Positions 1-8,044 of a stretch of 64,000 nucleotides of DNA are shown here, in pieces. Numbering within the stretch: position 1 is the first letter of the stretch; every line of letters begins with the position of its first letter. The translations under genes and the position numbers were made by a program. The stretch covers positions 1 to 64,000 of the forward strand of contig CAYWVF010000009.1 in NCBI GenBank assembly GCA_964461815.1. The letters run 5' to 3'. Under the pieces are notes generated by a model. It was not told where the DNA came from and did no database searches. It worked only from the letters and a program-made list of their open reading frames with translations. Source of the stretch: JAAZBA01 sp964461815 (GTDB lineage Bacteria; Bacillota; Clostridia; Oscillospirales; QAMX01).

Positions 1-1938
1 GTCAACAGAGGATGTCGTTGTATTTGTGCTGCGGATAGATACAGGAGATGTAGAAGCATTAGCCAGAACTACATAGTAGTCATAGCTGGAATTTGCAAGA
101 CCTGTAAGGTTGATCGTTGTTTCTGTGTTGGAGGAAACGTTTACAACTGCTCTGGAGGAGATTGTAACGTTTGCATTGTAGGATGTAGAACCAACTGCTG
201 TCTCATAGATCTGAGAAGCGGACGGAGCTACGCTGCCCTTCGGTACTGCAATAGCATAAGCTGTGCAGGAGGAAGTAGCCTTTACCTTGATAGGCATTGT
301 ATAGTTGTTTGTCGAAACGTAGGACAGTGTGCCGTATGACGGATAGCTTGCTGCAAAGGACGGAGCTGTAGCTGTGTACAGATCGATCTTTTCAGGTGAG
401 CCTGTTACTGCTGCGTTCGAAGCCTGGAAGTATACATACAGATCGTAATTTGTAGCATTTGTGAGAAGTGCGGAGGTATCAACATTCTCATAGCCTGCTG
501 ACAGATACATGCTGCCTGCATCAACAACACTTACGCTGTTGTAGCTTGTGCCGTTGATAACCTGCTGAGCTGTCGGAGCTGTGGAATTGTTGGGAACGAT
601 CATGTAATAGAGTGTACCCGGTGTTGTTCTCAGATCACGGATCTCGAGTGAGCCGTCTACGAGATAATACTTCGGGTATGTTGTTGCTGCGCCTGTACCT
701 GTGTACTTAACGCCTGCAAATATAGCAGAGAGGCCATTTGCGATATTGAACTTCTCGGGAACGATGGAGAAGTTTGCACCTGCTGCATTGATTATAGCCT
801 CAGCGATCTTACCATTGCCTGTAAGCTTAACATTTGCAGCTTCCTTAGCGATTGTGAGGTAAGCGATCTCTGTGTCTTCATCTGCGAGTGCAATGTAGTT
901 ATAAGGATTAGCAACTGCTACGCTCTGGAATGCACCATCAAAGGTTACGGTGGAGTATGCAGGCATAGCTACTGTAATTGTTCTGAAGCCATATGCATCG
1001 GCTGTCGTATTGTTTGCAAGCTTAGCAGCGGAATTTACCTCTGTGCTGTTAACAATAGATGTGCCGGATACATTAATCGTAGCTGCATTGCCGCTTGTCG
1101 TATCAACAACGAGCTTAGCAACTGTTGTATTAACGAGGTTTACCGTTGCAGCGCCTACGACCTTAAGTGTGCCGTTGATTGTGCAGTTCTGTAATGTAAC
1201 GATGCCGTACTCTGTACCCTCGGATACATATACTGTACCTGTGAGGTTAGCGTTGGAAACTGTTACACCTGTTGTGTTTATAACTGCATTCGTGTAATTA
1301 GCTCCTGCATCTGTACCGTATGTAGATGTCTTATAGATAGTACCTGCAAGACGGTAGATGATAGCGGAAGCCTCTGCACGTGTAAGGGTATTCTTCGGAC
1401 GGAACTCACCGTTCGTGTAACCGCCGACGATACCGTTCTCAGCACATGCGTTTACATAGGACATGTAAGCATAGCTGATGGAGCTGGAGTCAGTAAATCT
1501 GCTGTAGTTGCTGCTTGCTGTGAGGCCGAGATATCTTGCAACGAGAGCACAAGCCTCTTCACGTGTGAGCTGTGAATCGGGATATACATAGTTGCCGTCT
1601 GTTGTAAGATAGCCGTGATAAGCAGCCTTCATGATGTCACTGTAATACCACTTAGACATGCTGACATCAGCATAACTAGCTGTCTTCGTCTGCTGGAGAC
1701 CGAATGTGTAGTTTATTACCTTAATAAACTCAGCCTTTGTCATCTTGTCTTCAGGTCTGAAATTACCAAGGTTACCCTGCAGGATGCCTTTTTCACTCAT
1801 ATACTGAATCTCGTCGTTAGCCCAGTGGTTCGCAGCGAGATCATTATACGTGACAGCACCTGCTGTGCCGACCAGAGCTGTGCCGAACATCGAGAAGATG
1901 AGGCAGAAGCAGAGGACGAATGATAATGTGCGCTTCAT
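1..1938 (-). CDS. SLH-domain surface protein A (partial, C-terminus beyond the window edge)
   Basis: The frame is open from the ATG at 1938 to the window edge, giving at least 646 codons; the stop lies outside. A GGAGG box sits 7 nt before the ATG. Residues 1 to about 28 form a signal peptide (MKRTLSF, hydrophobic core, A-x-A). Three S-layer-homology modules follow (about residues 32-195; motifs such as HWANDEI, FRPEDKMTKAE, FTDSSSISYAYMSYV, FRPKNTLTRAE), which in this family bind pyruvylated secondary wall polymer. After them comes a Thr/Asn/Val-rich beta-repeat region like a beta-helix, then Fn3/Ig-like repeats with the phrase LYYMIVPNNSTAPTAQQV. The same order occurs in the protein encoded at 2226-5339, so the two are tandem paralogues. 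Role inferred: exported, wall-anchored surface or S-layer-associated protein. Confidence 0.9.
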   Translation of the reverse strand, partial: MKRTLSFVLCFCLIFSMFGTALVGTAGAVTYNDLAANHWANDEIQYMSEKGILQGNLGNFRPEDKMTKAEFIKVINYTFGLQQTKTASYADVSMSKWYYSDIMKAAYHGYLTTDGNYVYPDSQLTREEACALVARYLGLTASSNYSRFTDSSSISYAYMSYVNACAENGIVGGYTNGEFRPKNTLTRAEASAIIYRLAGTIYKTSTYGTDAGANYTNAVINTTGVTVSNANLTGTVYVSEGTEYGIVTLQNCTINGTLKVVGAATVNLVNTTVAKLVVDTTSGNAATINVSGTSIVNSTEVNSAAKLANNTTADAYGFRTITVAMPAYSTVTFDGAFQSVAVANPYNYIALADEDTEIAYLTIAKEAANVKLTGNGKIAEAIINAAGANFSIVPEKFNIANGLSAIFAGVKYTGTGAATTYPKYYLVDGSLEIRDLRTTPGTLYYMIVPNNSTAPTAQQVINGTSYNSVSVVDAGSMYLSAGYENVDTSALLTNATNYDLYVYFQASNAAVTGSPEKIDLYTATAPSFAASYPSYGTLSYVSTNNYTMPIKVKATSSCTAYAIAVPKGSVAPSASQIYETAVGSTSYNANVTISSRAVVNVSSNTETTINLTGLANSSYDYYVVLANASTSPVSIRSTNTTTSSVD

Positions 1939-2102
1939 GGTTTTACCTCCCTTTAAATTTGCTCGGACGGAACCTGAAAAGCGCATTTTTCTCAAGGTTG
2001 TCCGCAGCTTTTAATGGTTAATAGGGTTTTATTTATGTCAATTATACCGTTGATTTGCCTAATTTTTCCATCAACGGCATAACTGCATACTACGTATCAT
2101 AT

Positions 2103-2114
2103 ATCTTACCACAT
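2103..2114 (-). promoter_or_regulatory. Possible extended -10 element for the upstream SLH gene
   Basis: On the minus strand this reads ATGTGGTAAGAT, a TGG-TAAGAT extended -10-like element. A nearly identical ATGTGGTAATAT occurs upstream of the second SLH gene at 5466-5477. No good -35 hexamer is visible in either case. The rest of the 287-nt gap holds an 8-bp inverted repeat (CCGTTGAT/ATCAACGG, 2048-2078) and no gene. Confidence 0.35.
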
Positions 2115-2225
2115 TTTTTCGCTAATTGGAAGTGTTTTTTTAACTCTTTGCCATTTTTTTAGAAATTTGTTCAACCTAGCCAATTATGTGGTGTTTATTT
2201 TAGCTTTTATGCCCAAACATTTAGC

Positions 2226-5200
2226 TTAGAGCGTAAATTGCTGTATATAGAGCGTTACTGTGACTACATCACTGTACGGATTCTGCTGATACGATGCGTT
2301 GTACAGGTTATTGTAAGCGACTACCTTCAGAGTCAGCACTCTGTATGATGTACCGTTTACATTCTGGATCGTAGCGTATCTCGATATCAGATCATTCAGC
2401 TGCAATGTGTTTACGATACCCAGCTCGGTGGAGTAGATCGTCGGGATTGAGCCGTCGAAGGTGTAGAAGTAACGTGTGGAGCTTGCGTTATTCAGGCTTG
2501 ATGCCGTGATCTCGAGGTTCTGAGTGTAATACGGAAGAGTTACGGTGCCTGTCGTGCTCGTGTACTGATTTCCGTTCACTGTGATCACCGGAGTTGACGG
2601 CTTCTGTGTGATGCCCACGCCTGTGCCGTTTAGCACTGTCAGCTCATATGTTCTGTAGGATGAGCTTTGCGGAACGCCGCTTTCATCACGCTTGATAGCC
2701 ATGAGTCTGACCGTTACCTTGCCTGTACCGTTGACGTCGGTCACTGTGATGCTGTCGCCGCTGCGCTTTGCAACGGAGTTTGCGGATGGGATAGAGCCGT
2801 CGAGTGTGTAGTAGATCATGGCTCCTGTCTCGCCGCAATATAATGTAAGGGGATCACCGCTGTATACCGTAGCCTGCTCTGCAAGAGGCATACCCTGAAT
2901 ATTCTGGAGCAGAGGCATTGCTATCGACTTTTCCACAAAGTATGTGTAGGTCGCTACCTGGCTGTAGGTGTTGCCGACCTTTGCGACTGCCTTGAGTATC
3001 ACTCTCTGGTATGCAACCGGCGAGTCGATGGTAACGTCTGTTCTTTCACCTGAGCCCTGCTTCTGACCCGGGCTTTGCAGCGGATCGTAGCCGTCTGTGG
3101 AGTAGATTATCGTAGCACCCGGAGTGCTGCATGTGAGTGTGATGACCTCACCTGTGTAGACCGAGGTGTCGGAGGCCTTGCTTGCTACAGGAGCTGCAAC
3201 GATGTTCTGAGTACCTGTCGTTGAGAAGGTGAACTTATTCGGAGTAGGTGTAAGACCGTTCTCATTTATAAGATTCTTTATCTCGATGGTGAAGTTCGTA
3301 GCCTGAGGCCAGCCGCCTGTAGGCGGTGTGATGGCTACTGTTTTATTCGAGGTAGCTATCAGAGAGTAGCCTGTGATCGTCTTTGCAGTGCCTGTTGCGG
3401 CATCTGTAGCTGTGACTACGATGTAGTCACCGAGATTTGCGATGAAGCTGATCGGAGTACGTCTTGTTGCACAAAGCATATCCTTTGCGAAGCTGAGCGT
3501 TACCGAGGTAGCTACGCTGTAGTCTCCGTTCGTCGGTGAGAAGCTGTAGATAGCCTCGACCGTATTTGCAGCCTGTGTTATATCAAGCTTCTGCGGTGTC
3601 TTCGGATCGATATTTCCCGCAGCATCTCTTGTTACTACATATACATCGTAATTCGAAACACCGTTTGCAAGACCTGAAAGTGTCACATAATCGAGAGTGT
3701 TTGCAAGGATCGACTTGTTGCCGTAGATCGCACCTATCGGAGCCTGCTGACTTATTATCTGAGATGCGGTCGGTGCGGAGGTGCCCTTTGCTACCGCTGC
3801 CCAGTAGAGCGTTGCGGCACGTGTGAGCTTGACTTCGAGTGTAGCCGAGGTCTGGAGTGAATTGTATACCTTAGGATAGCCTACGGAGAATGCACTGATC
3901 ATCGGCTGGAGCTTGACAGGCTCGGAGTAGCCCTGATAGCCGTTGCCGCTGCCGATCACTACATATATATCATATGATACAGAGGTGAAAAGATCGGTAA
4001 GCTGTGCGGTATATTCCTGTGTTATATCCGTAACAGCTACTCTCGCACACTTTGCGACTGTTACATAGCCGTAATTCTGCATTGCAGCTACCTGCTCCGC
4101 TGTCGGAGCCTGACTGCCCTGCGGAACTGCCATAATGAATACCACGCCCGGCTCCTTGAGCTTGAACTTGACCTCTGCCATCGAAGCTCCGAGATCGCTT
4201 ACGTTCGTTATCGTAGCTGACGGGTAGCCGTCCGCAAATGCAGGGCCGTTTACGCCGGAGGTCGTCTTGATAGAGCCGCCTATCGTAGCCGTTACGCCTG
4301 TGCCGAGTGTCCACTTTTCGGGAACGAGCGACATTATAACGCCTGACATATTGAGCACTGCCTCGGTGATCGTGCCTGTGCCCTCTACCTTACCCGATGC
4401 ATTGAGTGTGAGCTTCTCTATCTTACCGCCCTGAGCTACCGTTACATTTGCGGCGTCATAGGCTGAGTTTATGTTGAGTGAATTTACGCTGCCCTGTACA
4501 TTATATGTAATACCCTTTGTCTCGGTATTGACATTTGCCATCGAGCCTCTGAGCACTACAGTTGCGGAGGGTGAGCCTACGGAAATGATAGAGCCTGTGA
4601 CATTCACGTTTTCAAGTACTATCTGTCCGCCTGCTACGCCCTGTGTGATGTAGAGGTTGCCGGGGATGTTCATATTCTTAAGAGTAACACCCGAGGTGGT
4701 TATCGTTGCGTTCTTTGTTACGGTATTAGTGTATGTACCTGCGGTATTGTAGAGGTTTCCGACTGCATTGTTGAATACTCTTGCGACCTCGCCGCGCTTG
4801 ATGTTATCTGTGGGACGGAAGGTATTGTCGGTATAGCCCGAGATTATTCCGGCATTGGATACAGCTCCTATATAAGGAAGAGCCCATGAGGATATCTTCG
4901 AGGCATCTGTAAAGCGGCTCGTCGTGGATGTCTCAAGGTCGAGCACACGTCCGAACATAGCGGCTGCCTCCTGCCTTGTGAGCTTCTCGTCAGCCTTTAC
5001 CTTGCCGCTGAACGTGAACATGTAGCCTGCCGCCTCGGCGATACGTATCTCATCGTAGTACCATGAGGACGGACTTACATCGGGATAGCTAATATTAGCC
5101 TTTGTGGTGAACCCGAAGGTCCTGTTTATCATTTTAATATACTCGGCTTTTGTAATATTGTTTTCCGGGCGGATAGTATTGTCTGTGTAGCCGTTGAGAA

Positions 5201-5339
5201 TGCCCTTGCTTACAAGGTATTCTATATCGCTCTTAGCCCAGTGACCCGTAATATCCGTAAAAGCCAAAGCCGGAGAAAGTACGGAAAGCACTATGAGTAA
5301 GCCCAGAACCAATGAAATACAACGTTTTTTCACTTTCAT
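2226..5339 (-). CDS. SLH-domain surface protein B with chitobiase-type C-terminal repeats
   Basis: 1037 residues, complete. Signal peptide 1-26 (MKVKKRC, hydrophobic stretch, ALA). Three SLH modules span about 27-190 (FTDITGHWAKSDIEYL, VSPSSWYYDEIRIAEAAGY, FRPTDNIKRGEVARVF). Next is a Thr/Val/Asn-rich region (about 200-350) resembling a short beta-helix and ending in VPEKWTLGTGVTATIGG, a segment also present in protein A. Two Fn3-like repeats carry the A-V-x-x-G-S/T-x-A-P-T-A-x-Q phrase, then an Ig-like domain (SPTNGDYSVATSVTLSF), then three chitobiase/hexosaminidase C-terminal-type repeats (GATIIYSTDGYDP, GAMIYYTLDGSIP, RYFYTFDGSIP). No catalytic domain is seen, so an adhesive or structural surface role is inferred. 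AAGGAGG lies only 2 nt from the ATG, so the in-frame GTG at 5333 (8-nt spacing) may be the real start. Confidence 0.92.
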   Translation of the reverse strand: MKVKKRCISLVLGLLIVLSVLSPALAFTDITGHWAKSDIEYLVSKGILNGYTDNTIRPENNITKAEYIKMINRTFGFTTKANISYPDVSPSSWYYDEIRIAEAAGYMFTFSGKVKADEKLTRQEAAAMFGRVLDLETSTTSRFTDASKISSWALPYIGAVSNAGIISGYTDNTFRPTDNIKRGEVARVFNNAVGNLYNTAGTYTNTVTKNATITTSGVTLKNMNIPGNLYITQGVAGGQIVLENVNVTGSIISVGSPSATVVLRGSMANVNTETKGITYNVQGSVNSLNINSAYDAANVTVAQGGKIEKLTLNASGKVEGTGTITEAVLNMSGVIMSLVPEKWTLGTGVTATIGGSIKTTSGVNGPAFADGYPSATITNVSDLGASMAEVKFKLKEPGVVFIMAVPQGSQAPTAEQVAAMQNYGYVTVAKCARVAVTDITQEYTAQLTDLFTSVSYDIYVVIGSGNGYQGYSEPVKLQPMISAFSVGYPKVYNSLQTSATLEVKLTRAATLYWAAVAKGTSAPTASQIISQQAPIGAIYGNKSILANTLDYVTLSGLANGVSNYDVYVVTRDAAGNIDPKTPQKLDITQAANTVEAIYSFSPTNGDYSVATSVTLSFAKDMLCATRRTPISFIANLGDYIVVTATDAATGTAKTITGYSLIATSNKTVAITPPTGGWPQATNFTIEIKNLINENGLTPTPNKFTFSTTGTQNIVAAPVASKASDTSVYTGEVITLTCSTPGATIIYSTDGYDPLQSPGQKQGSGERTDVTIDSPVAYQRVILKAVAKVGNTYSQVATYTYFVEKSIAMPLLQNIQGMPLAEQATVYSGDPLTLYCGETGAMIYYTLDGSIPSANSVAKRSGDSITVTDVNGTGKVTVRLMAIKRDESGVPQSSSYRTYELTVLNGTGVGITQKPSTPVITVNGNQYTSTTGTVTLPYYTQNLEITASSLNNASSTRYFYTFDGSIPTIYSTELGIVNTLQLNDLISRYATIQNVNGTSYRVLTLKVVAYNNLYNASYQQNPYSDVVTVTLYIQQFTL

Positions 5340-5465
5340 TTCCTCCTTAAAAAATCCCTCTGCGGATCATTATATTTGACGTATCATTTCCGTAAAAAGT
5401 TTCATACATTTTTACTCGTCATAGAAAAAGCATCGCTGTCCCACGGCAGCTTGCTCCCCAATATT

Positions 5466-5477
5466 ATATTACCACAT
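5466..5477 (-). promoter_or_regulatory. Possible extended -10 element for SLH protein B
   Basis: Minus strand ATGTGGTAATAT, matching the element upstream of the first SLH gene at 11 of 12 positions. It lies about 130 nt upstream of the start codon. The intervening leader (5340-5465) includes a GC-rich hairpin-like stretch near 5430-5460 but no recognised riboswitch. Confidence 0.35.
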
Positions 5478-5560
5478 ATTTCTCATAAATGAAAGTTTCA
5501 ATTTGATTAAAAATATATGACAATTTCAGAGGCGAGCTATAAAGCAGGTGTGACAAGATC

Positions 5561-5606
5561 AAAAAGCATCCGATCCTCCGACGATATTAGCCGAAGCTCG
5601 GACGCT
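5561..5606 (-). terminator. Intrinsic terminator of glnN
   Basis: On the minus strand a 9-bp stem (AGCGTCCGA with TCGGATGCT, one G-U pair in RNA) is followed by TTTTT, just past the glnN stop at 5616. Confidence 0.7.
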
Positions 5607-5615
5607 CTTTCCTTA

Positions 5616-7721
5616 TTATATACCGAACATGAGCTTTACGTAGGTCGGGAACGGCCAGCTGTCCTCTCCCACCATCGTCTCCAGCTCATCCGCACAGCCT
5701 CTTACCTCCTGCATGAGTCTGAGCACCTCGTCACGGCAGTACTCGGCACGGCTCTGCATATCATCGTAAGCCTTTTCGCCCTCCAATGACTTCGACAGCT
5801 CTGTAGTTCTCCTGTAGAGAGTATTCTGTACCTCGGAAAGCCTCTTTATCAGCTCGCACTCCATATCGCAGCAGATAGCCTCACTCAAAGCACGCTTTTT
5901 CAGCGCAGTATCGGTAAGCATCGTGATATATCGACTGACGGACGGTATTATCTGCCGATTTACCATATCCACCATCGTCAGTCCCTCTATCGACACCGTA
6001 TTACAGTAGTTTTCGAGCATTATCTCATATCTTGAATACAGCTCGGCTCTCGTGAATATACCGTGCTTTTCAAACAGAGCTATGTTTTTATCCTTAATAA
6101 AGTACGGCAGGGCATCGGGGGTAGTCCTGAGGTTCAATAGACCTCTGCGCTCCGCCTCATGCACCCACTCGTCGGAGTAGTTATTGCCGTTGAATATTAT
6201 TCTCTTATGCTCCGTTATCGTCTTTCTGATAAGCTCATTGAGGTCAGTCATAAAATCGTCGGACTGCTCGAGAGCATCGGCAAACTGCGAGAGCACCTCG
6301 GCTACGCAGGTATTAAGTATTATATTCGGGCCGGAGATCGAAAATGCCGAGCCTACCATACGAAATTCGAACTTGTTTCCGGTAAATGCGAGAGGTGAAG
6401 TCCTGTTGCGGTCGGTAGTGTCCTTAGGTATCCTCGGCAGGACATGGACTCCGATCTTCATTTCCTCCTTTGTGCGCTGACTGTACGTCATTCCCGCTTC
6501 TATCGACTCGAGTATCTCCGTCAGCTCGTCACCCAGGAACATGGATATTATCGCAGGGGGAGCTTCGGCAGCTCCGAGACGATGGTCATTACCTGCACTC
6601 GACGCTGTCACTCTCAGCAGATCCTGATAATCATCCACAGCCTTGAGCACTGCGGACAGGAACAGCAGGAACTGAGCGTTTTCTCTCGGTGATTCGCCCG
6701 GCTCAAGCAGATTCACACCTGTATTCGTGGACATCGACCAGTTATTATGCTTACCCGAGCCGTTTACACCTGCGAACGGCTTCTCATGCAGCAGACATGC
6801 AAGCCCGTGACGGAGCGCTACCTTTTTCATGAGCTCCATCATCAGCTGATTGTGATCGGTCGCCGTATTCGTATCACCGAATATCGGTGCAAGCTCATGC
6901 TGTGCAGGTGCAGCCTCATTATGCTCTGTCTTCGCGAGTATGCCCATCCTCCACAGCTCACGGTCGAGATCTGCCATATACTCAGCCACACGAGGCTTGA
7001 TATTTCCGAAGTAGTGGTCATCCATCTCCTGACCCTTCGGAGGCTTCGCACCGAACAGTGTACGTCCGCAAAGCACAAGATCCTCACGCTCGTCGAACAT
7101 TTTCTTGTCAACGAGGAAGTATTCCTGCTCCGCACCTACCGTAGTTATGACTCTCGTCACATCGTTATGTCCGAAAAGCTTAAGTATCCTCAGCGCCTGC
7201 TTGTTGAGCACCTCCATAGATCGGAGCAGCGGAGTCTTTTTATCCAGAGCCTCACCGCCGTAGGAGCAGAAGGCTGTAGGTATATAGAGAGTATCATCCT
7301 TAATAAAAGCGTATGACGTGGGATCCCACGCAGTATAGCCTCGTGCCTCGAACGTGGCACGCAGACCGCCCGACGGGAAGCTCGATGCATCCGGCTCGCC
7401 CTTGATAAGCTCCTTGCCGGAAAACTCCATGATAACACCGCCGTCGGCAGTAGGAGTTATGAAGCTGTCATGCTTTTCGGCAGTGACACCTGTCATAGGC
7501 TGAAACCAGTGAGTGAAGTGAGTCGCACCCTTTTCCACTGCCCAGTCCTTCATAGCGTTTGCGACTACGTTCGCTATCGATTTGTCCAGACTTCTGCCGT
7601 TTTCTATAGTACGGCGCAGTGCCTTGTAGGTCTCCTTAGGCAGCCGCTGCTTCATCACATGGTCATTGAACACATTGCAGCCGAATATCTCCGGCACTCC
7701 TGTCATCATCGTATCGTCCAT
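5616..7721 (-). CDS. glnN: Type III glutamine synthetase (GSIII)
   Basis: ATP-dependent amidation of glutamate to glutamine, the main ammonium-assimilation step, carried out in the cytoplasm by a large dodecamer in the GSIII family. The 701-residue length fits GSIII (about 700-730) and not GSI (about 450). The N-terminus VPEIFGCNVFND and the segments KHDSFITPTADGGVIMEFSG, GAEQEYFLVD, EHNEAAPAQHELAPIFG (metal/glutamate site) and NGSGKHNNWSMSTNTG are GSIII signatures. The ATG at 7721 is chosen because GGAGGG precedes it with suitable spacing and because the reading frame upstream of it (to 7838) overlaps the promoter, so cannot be translated. It is a single-gene unit with its own promoter, leader hairpin and terminator. 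Confidence 0.96.
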   Translation of the reverse strand: MDDTMMTGVPEIFGCNVFNDHVMKQRLPKETYKALRRTIENGRSLDKSIANVVANAMKDWAVEKGATHFTHWFQPMTGVTAEKHDSFITPTADGGVIMEFSGKELIKGEPDASSFPSGGLRATFEARGYTAWDPTSYAFIKDDTLYIPTAFCSYGGEALDKKTPLLRSMEVLNKQALRILKLFGHNDVTRVITTVGAEQEYFLVDKKMFDEREDLVLCGRTLFGAKPPKGQEMDDHYFGNIKPRVAEYMADLDRELWRMGILAKTEHNEAAPAQHELAPIFGDTNTATDHNQLMMELMKKVALRHGLACLLHEKPFAGVNGSGKHNNWSMSTNTGVNLLEPGESPRENAQFLLFLSAVLKAVDDYQDLLRVTASSAGNDHRLGAAEAPPAIISMFLGDELTEILESIEAGMTYSQRTKEEMKIGVHVLPRIPKDTTDRNRTSPLAFTGNKFEFRMVGSAFSISGPNIILNTCVAEVLSQFADALEQSDDFMTDLNELIRKTITEHKRIIFNGNNYSDEWVHEAERRGLLNLRTTPDALPYFIKDKNIALFEKHGIFTRAELYSRYEIMLENYCNTVSIEGLTMVDMVNRQIIPSVSRYITMLTDTALKKRALSEAICCDMECELIKRLSEVQNTLYRRTTELSKSLEGEKAYDDMQSRAEYCRDEVLRLMQEVRGCADELETMVGEDSWPFPTYVKLMFGI

Positions 7722-7754
7722 ACGTACCCTCCGGTCATATATACATATAAATAA

Positions 7755-7788
7755 AGCGCTGTCGGGAGACAACTCTCCACACAGCGCT
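7755..7788 (-). promoter_or_regulatory. Leader hairpin in the glnN 5' UTR
   Basis: On the RNA the stem AGCGCTGT/ACAGCGCT (8 bp) encloses a second GGAGA/TCTCC helix and is followed by TTTATTTAT. It lies between the transcription start inferred from the promoter at 7810-7838 and the ribosome binding site. It could be a weak attenuator or a binding site for a regulator; no known riboswitch class was recognised. Confidence 0.5.
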
Positions 7789-7809
7789 GTTACTACCCTA
7801 TTACGGTAT

Positions 7810-7838
7810 ATTATACACTTTACATGTTTTTTTGTCAA
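7810..7838 (-). promoter_or_regulatory. Sigma-A promoter of glnN
   Basis: Minus strand TTGACA (7838-7833), 17-bp A-rich spacer, TATAAT (7815-7810): a perfect consensus promoter, about 90 nt upstream of the glnN start. Confidence 0.85.
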
Positions 7839-7907
7839 CTGTACTATATGACGAAAAGAATATGCATTCAGCTTTTTTTCTTCGTTTTTATCGACATAAC
7901 TAAGCTA

Positions 7908-7936
7908 TTGACATTGTTTTTTGCGTATATTATAAT
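7908..7936 (+). promoter_or_regulatory. Sigma-A promoter of purA
   Basis: TTGACA (7908-7913), 17-bp spacer, TATAAT (7931-7936). It is back to back with the glnN promoter, only 69 bp away, so the two nitrogen-linked genes diverge from one control region. Confidence 0.88.
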
Positions 7937-7941
7937 ATTAC

Positions 7942-8007
7942 GTGAACAAAGGCGTTCGCTGTGCTGAAAGGGGTAGGTTCACCTTTTTATACAGTGTACG
8001 CCTTTTT
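7942..8007 (+). promoter_or_regulatory. Attenuator-like structured leader of purA
   Basis: Starting about at the transcription start, AAAGGCGT (7948-7955) pairs with ACGCCTTT (7998-8005) and CGCTGT (7957-7962) with ACAGTG (7991-7996), giving a 14-bp interrupted stem that runs into TTTTT (8003-8007), a terminator shape. GTGAAC (7942-7947) can instead pair with GTTCAC (7977-7982), interleaved with the first stem as in a pseudoknot, and is itself followed by CCTTTTT. This suggests termination/antitermination control of purA. The ligand or factor is unknown, and no named riboswitch was recognised. Confidence 0.6.
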
Positions 8008-8044
8008 CCGATCTATTATTACTCGAAAAGGAGTGCGGTCAAAA

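Noticed and set aside
4471..4653. Small plus-strand ORFs inside the SLH genes (also 950-1297 and 1615-1923)
   Set aside because: Opposite-strand shadows of repetitive Thr/Val-rich coding sequence, without ribosome binding sites.
5340..5465. c-di-GMP or other known riboswitch upstream of SLH protein B
   Set aside because: The GC-rich hairpin near 5430-5460 lacks the conserved cores of GEMM-type RNAs.
7722..7838. N-terminal extension of glnN by 39 codons
   Set aside because: These codons overlap the promoter and leader, and GSIII proteins start near the VPEIFG segment; the ribosome binding site fits the ATG at 7721.
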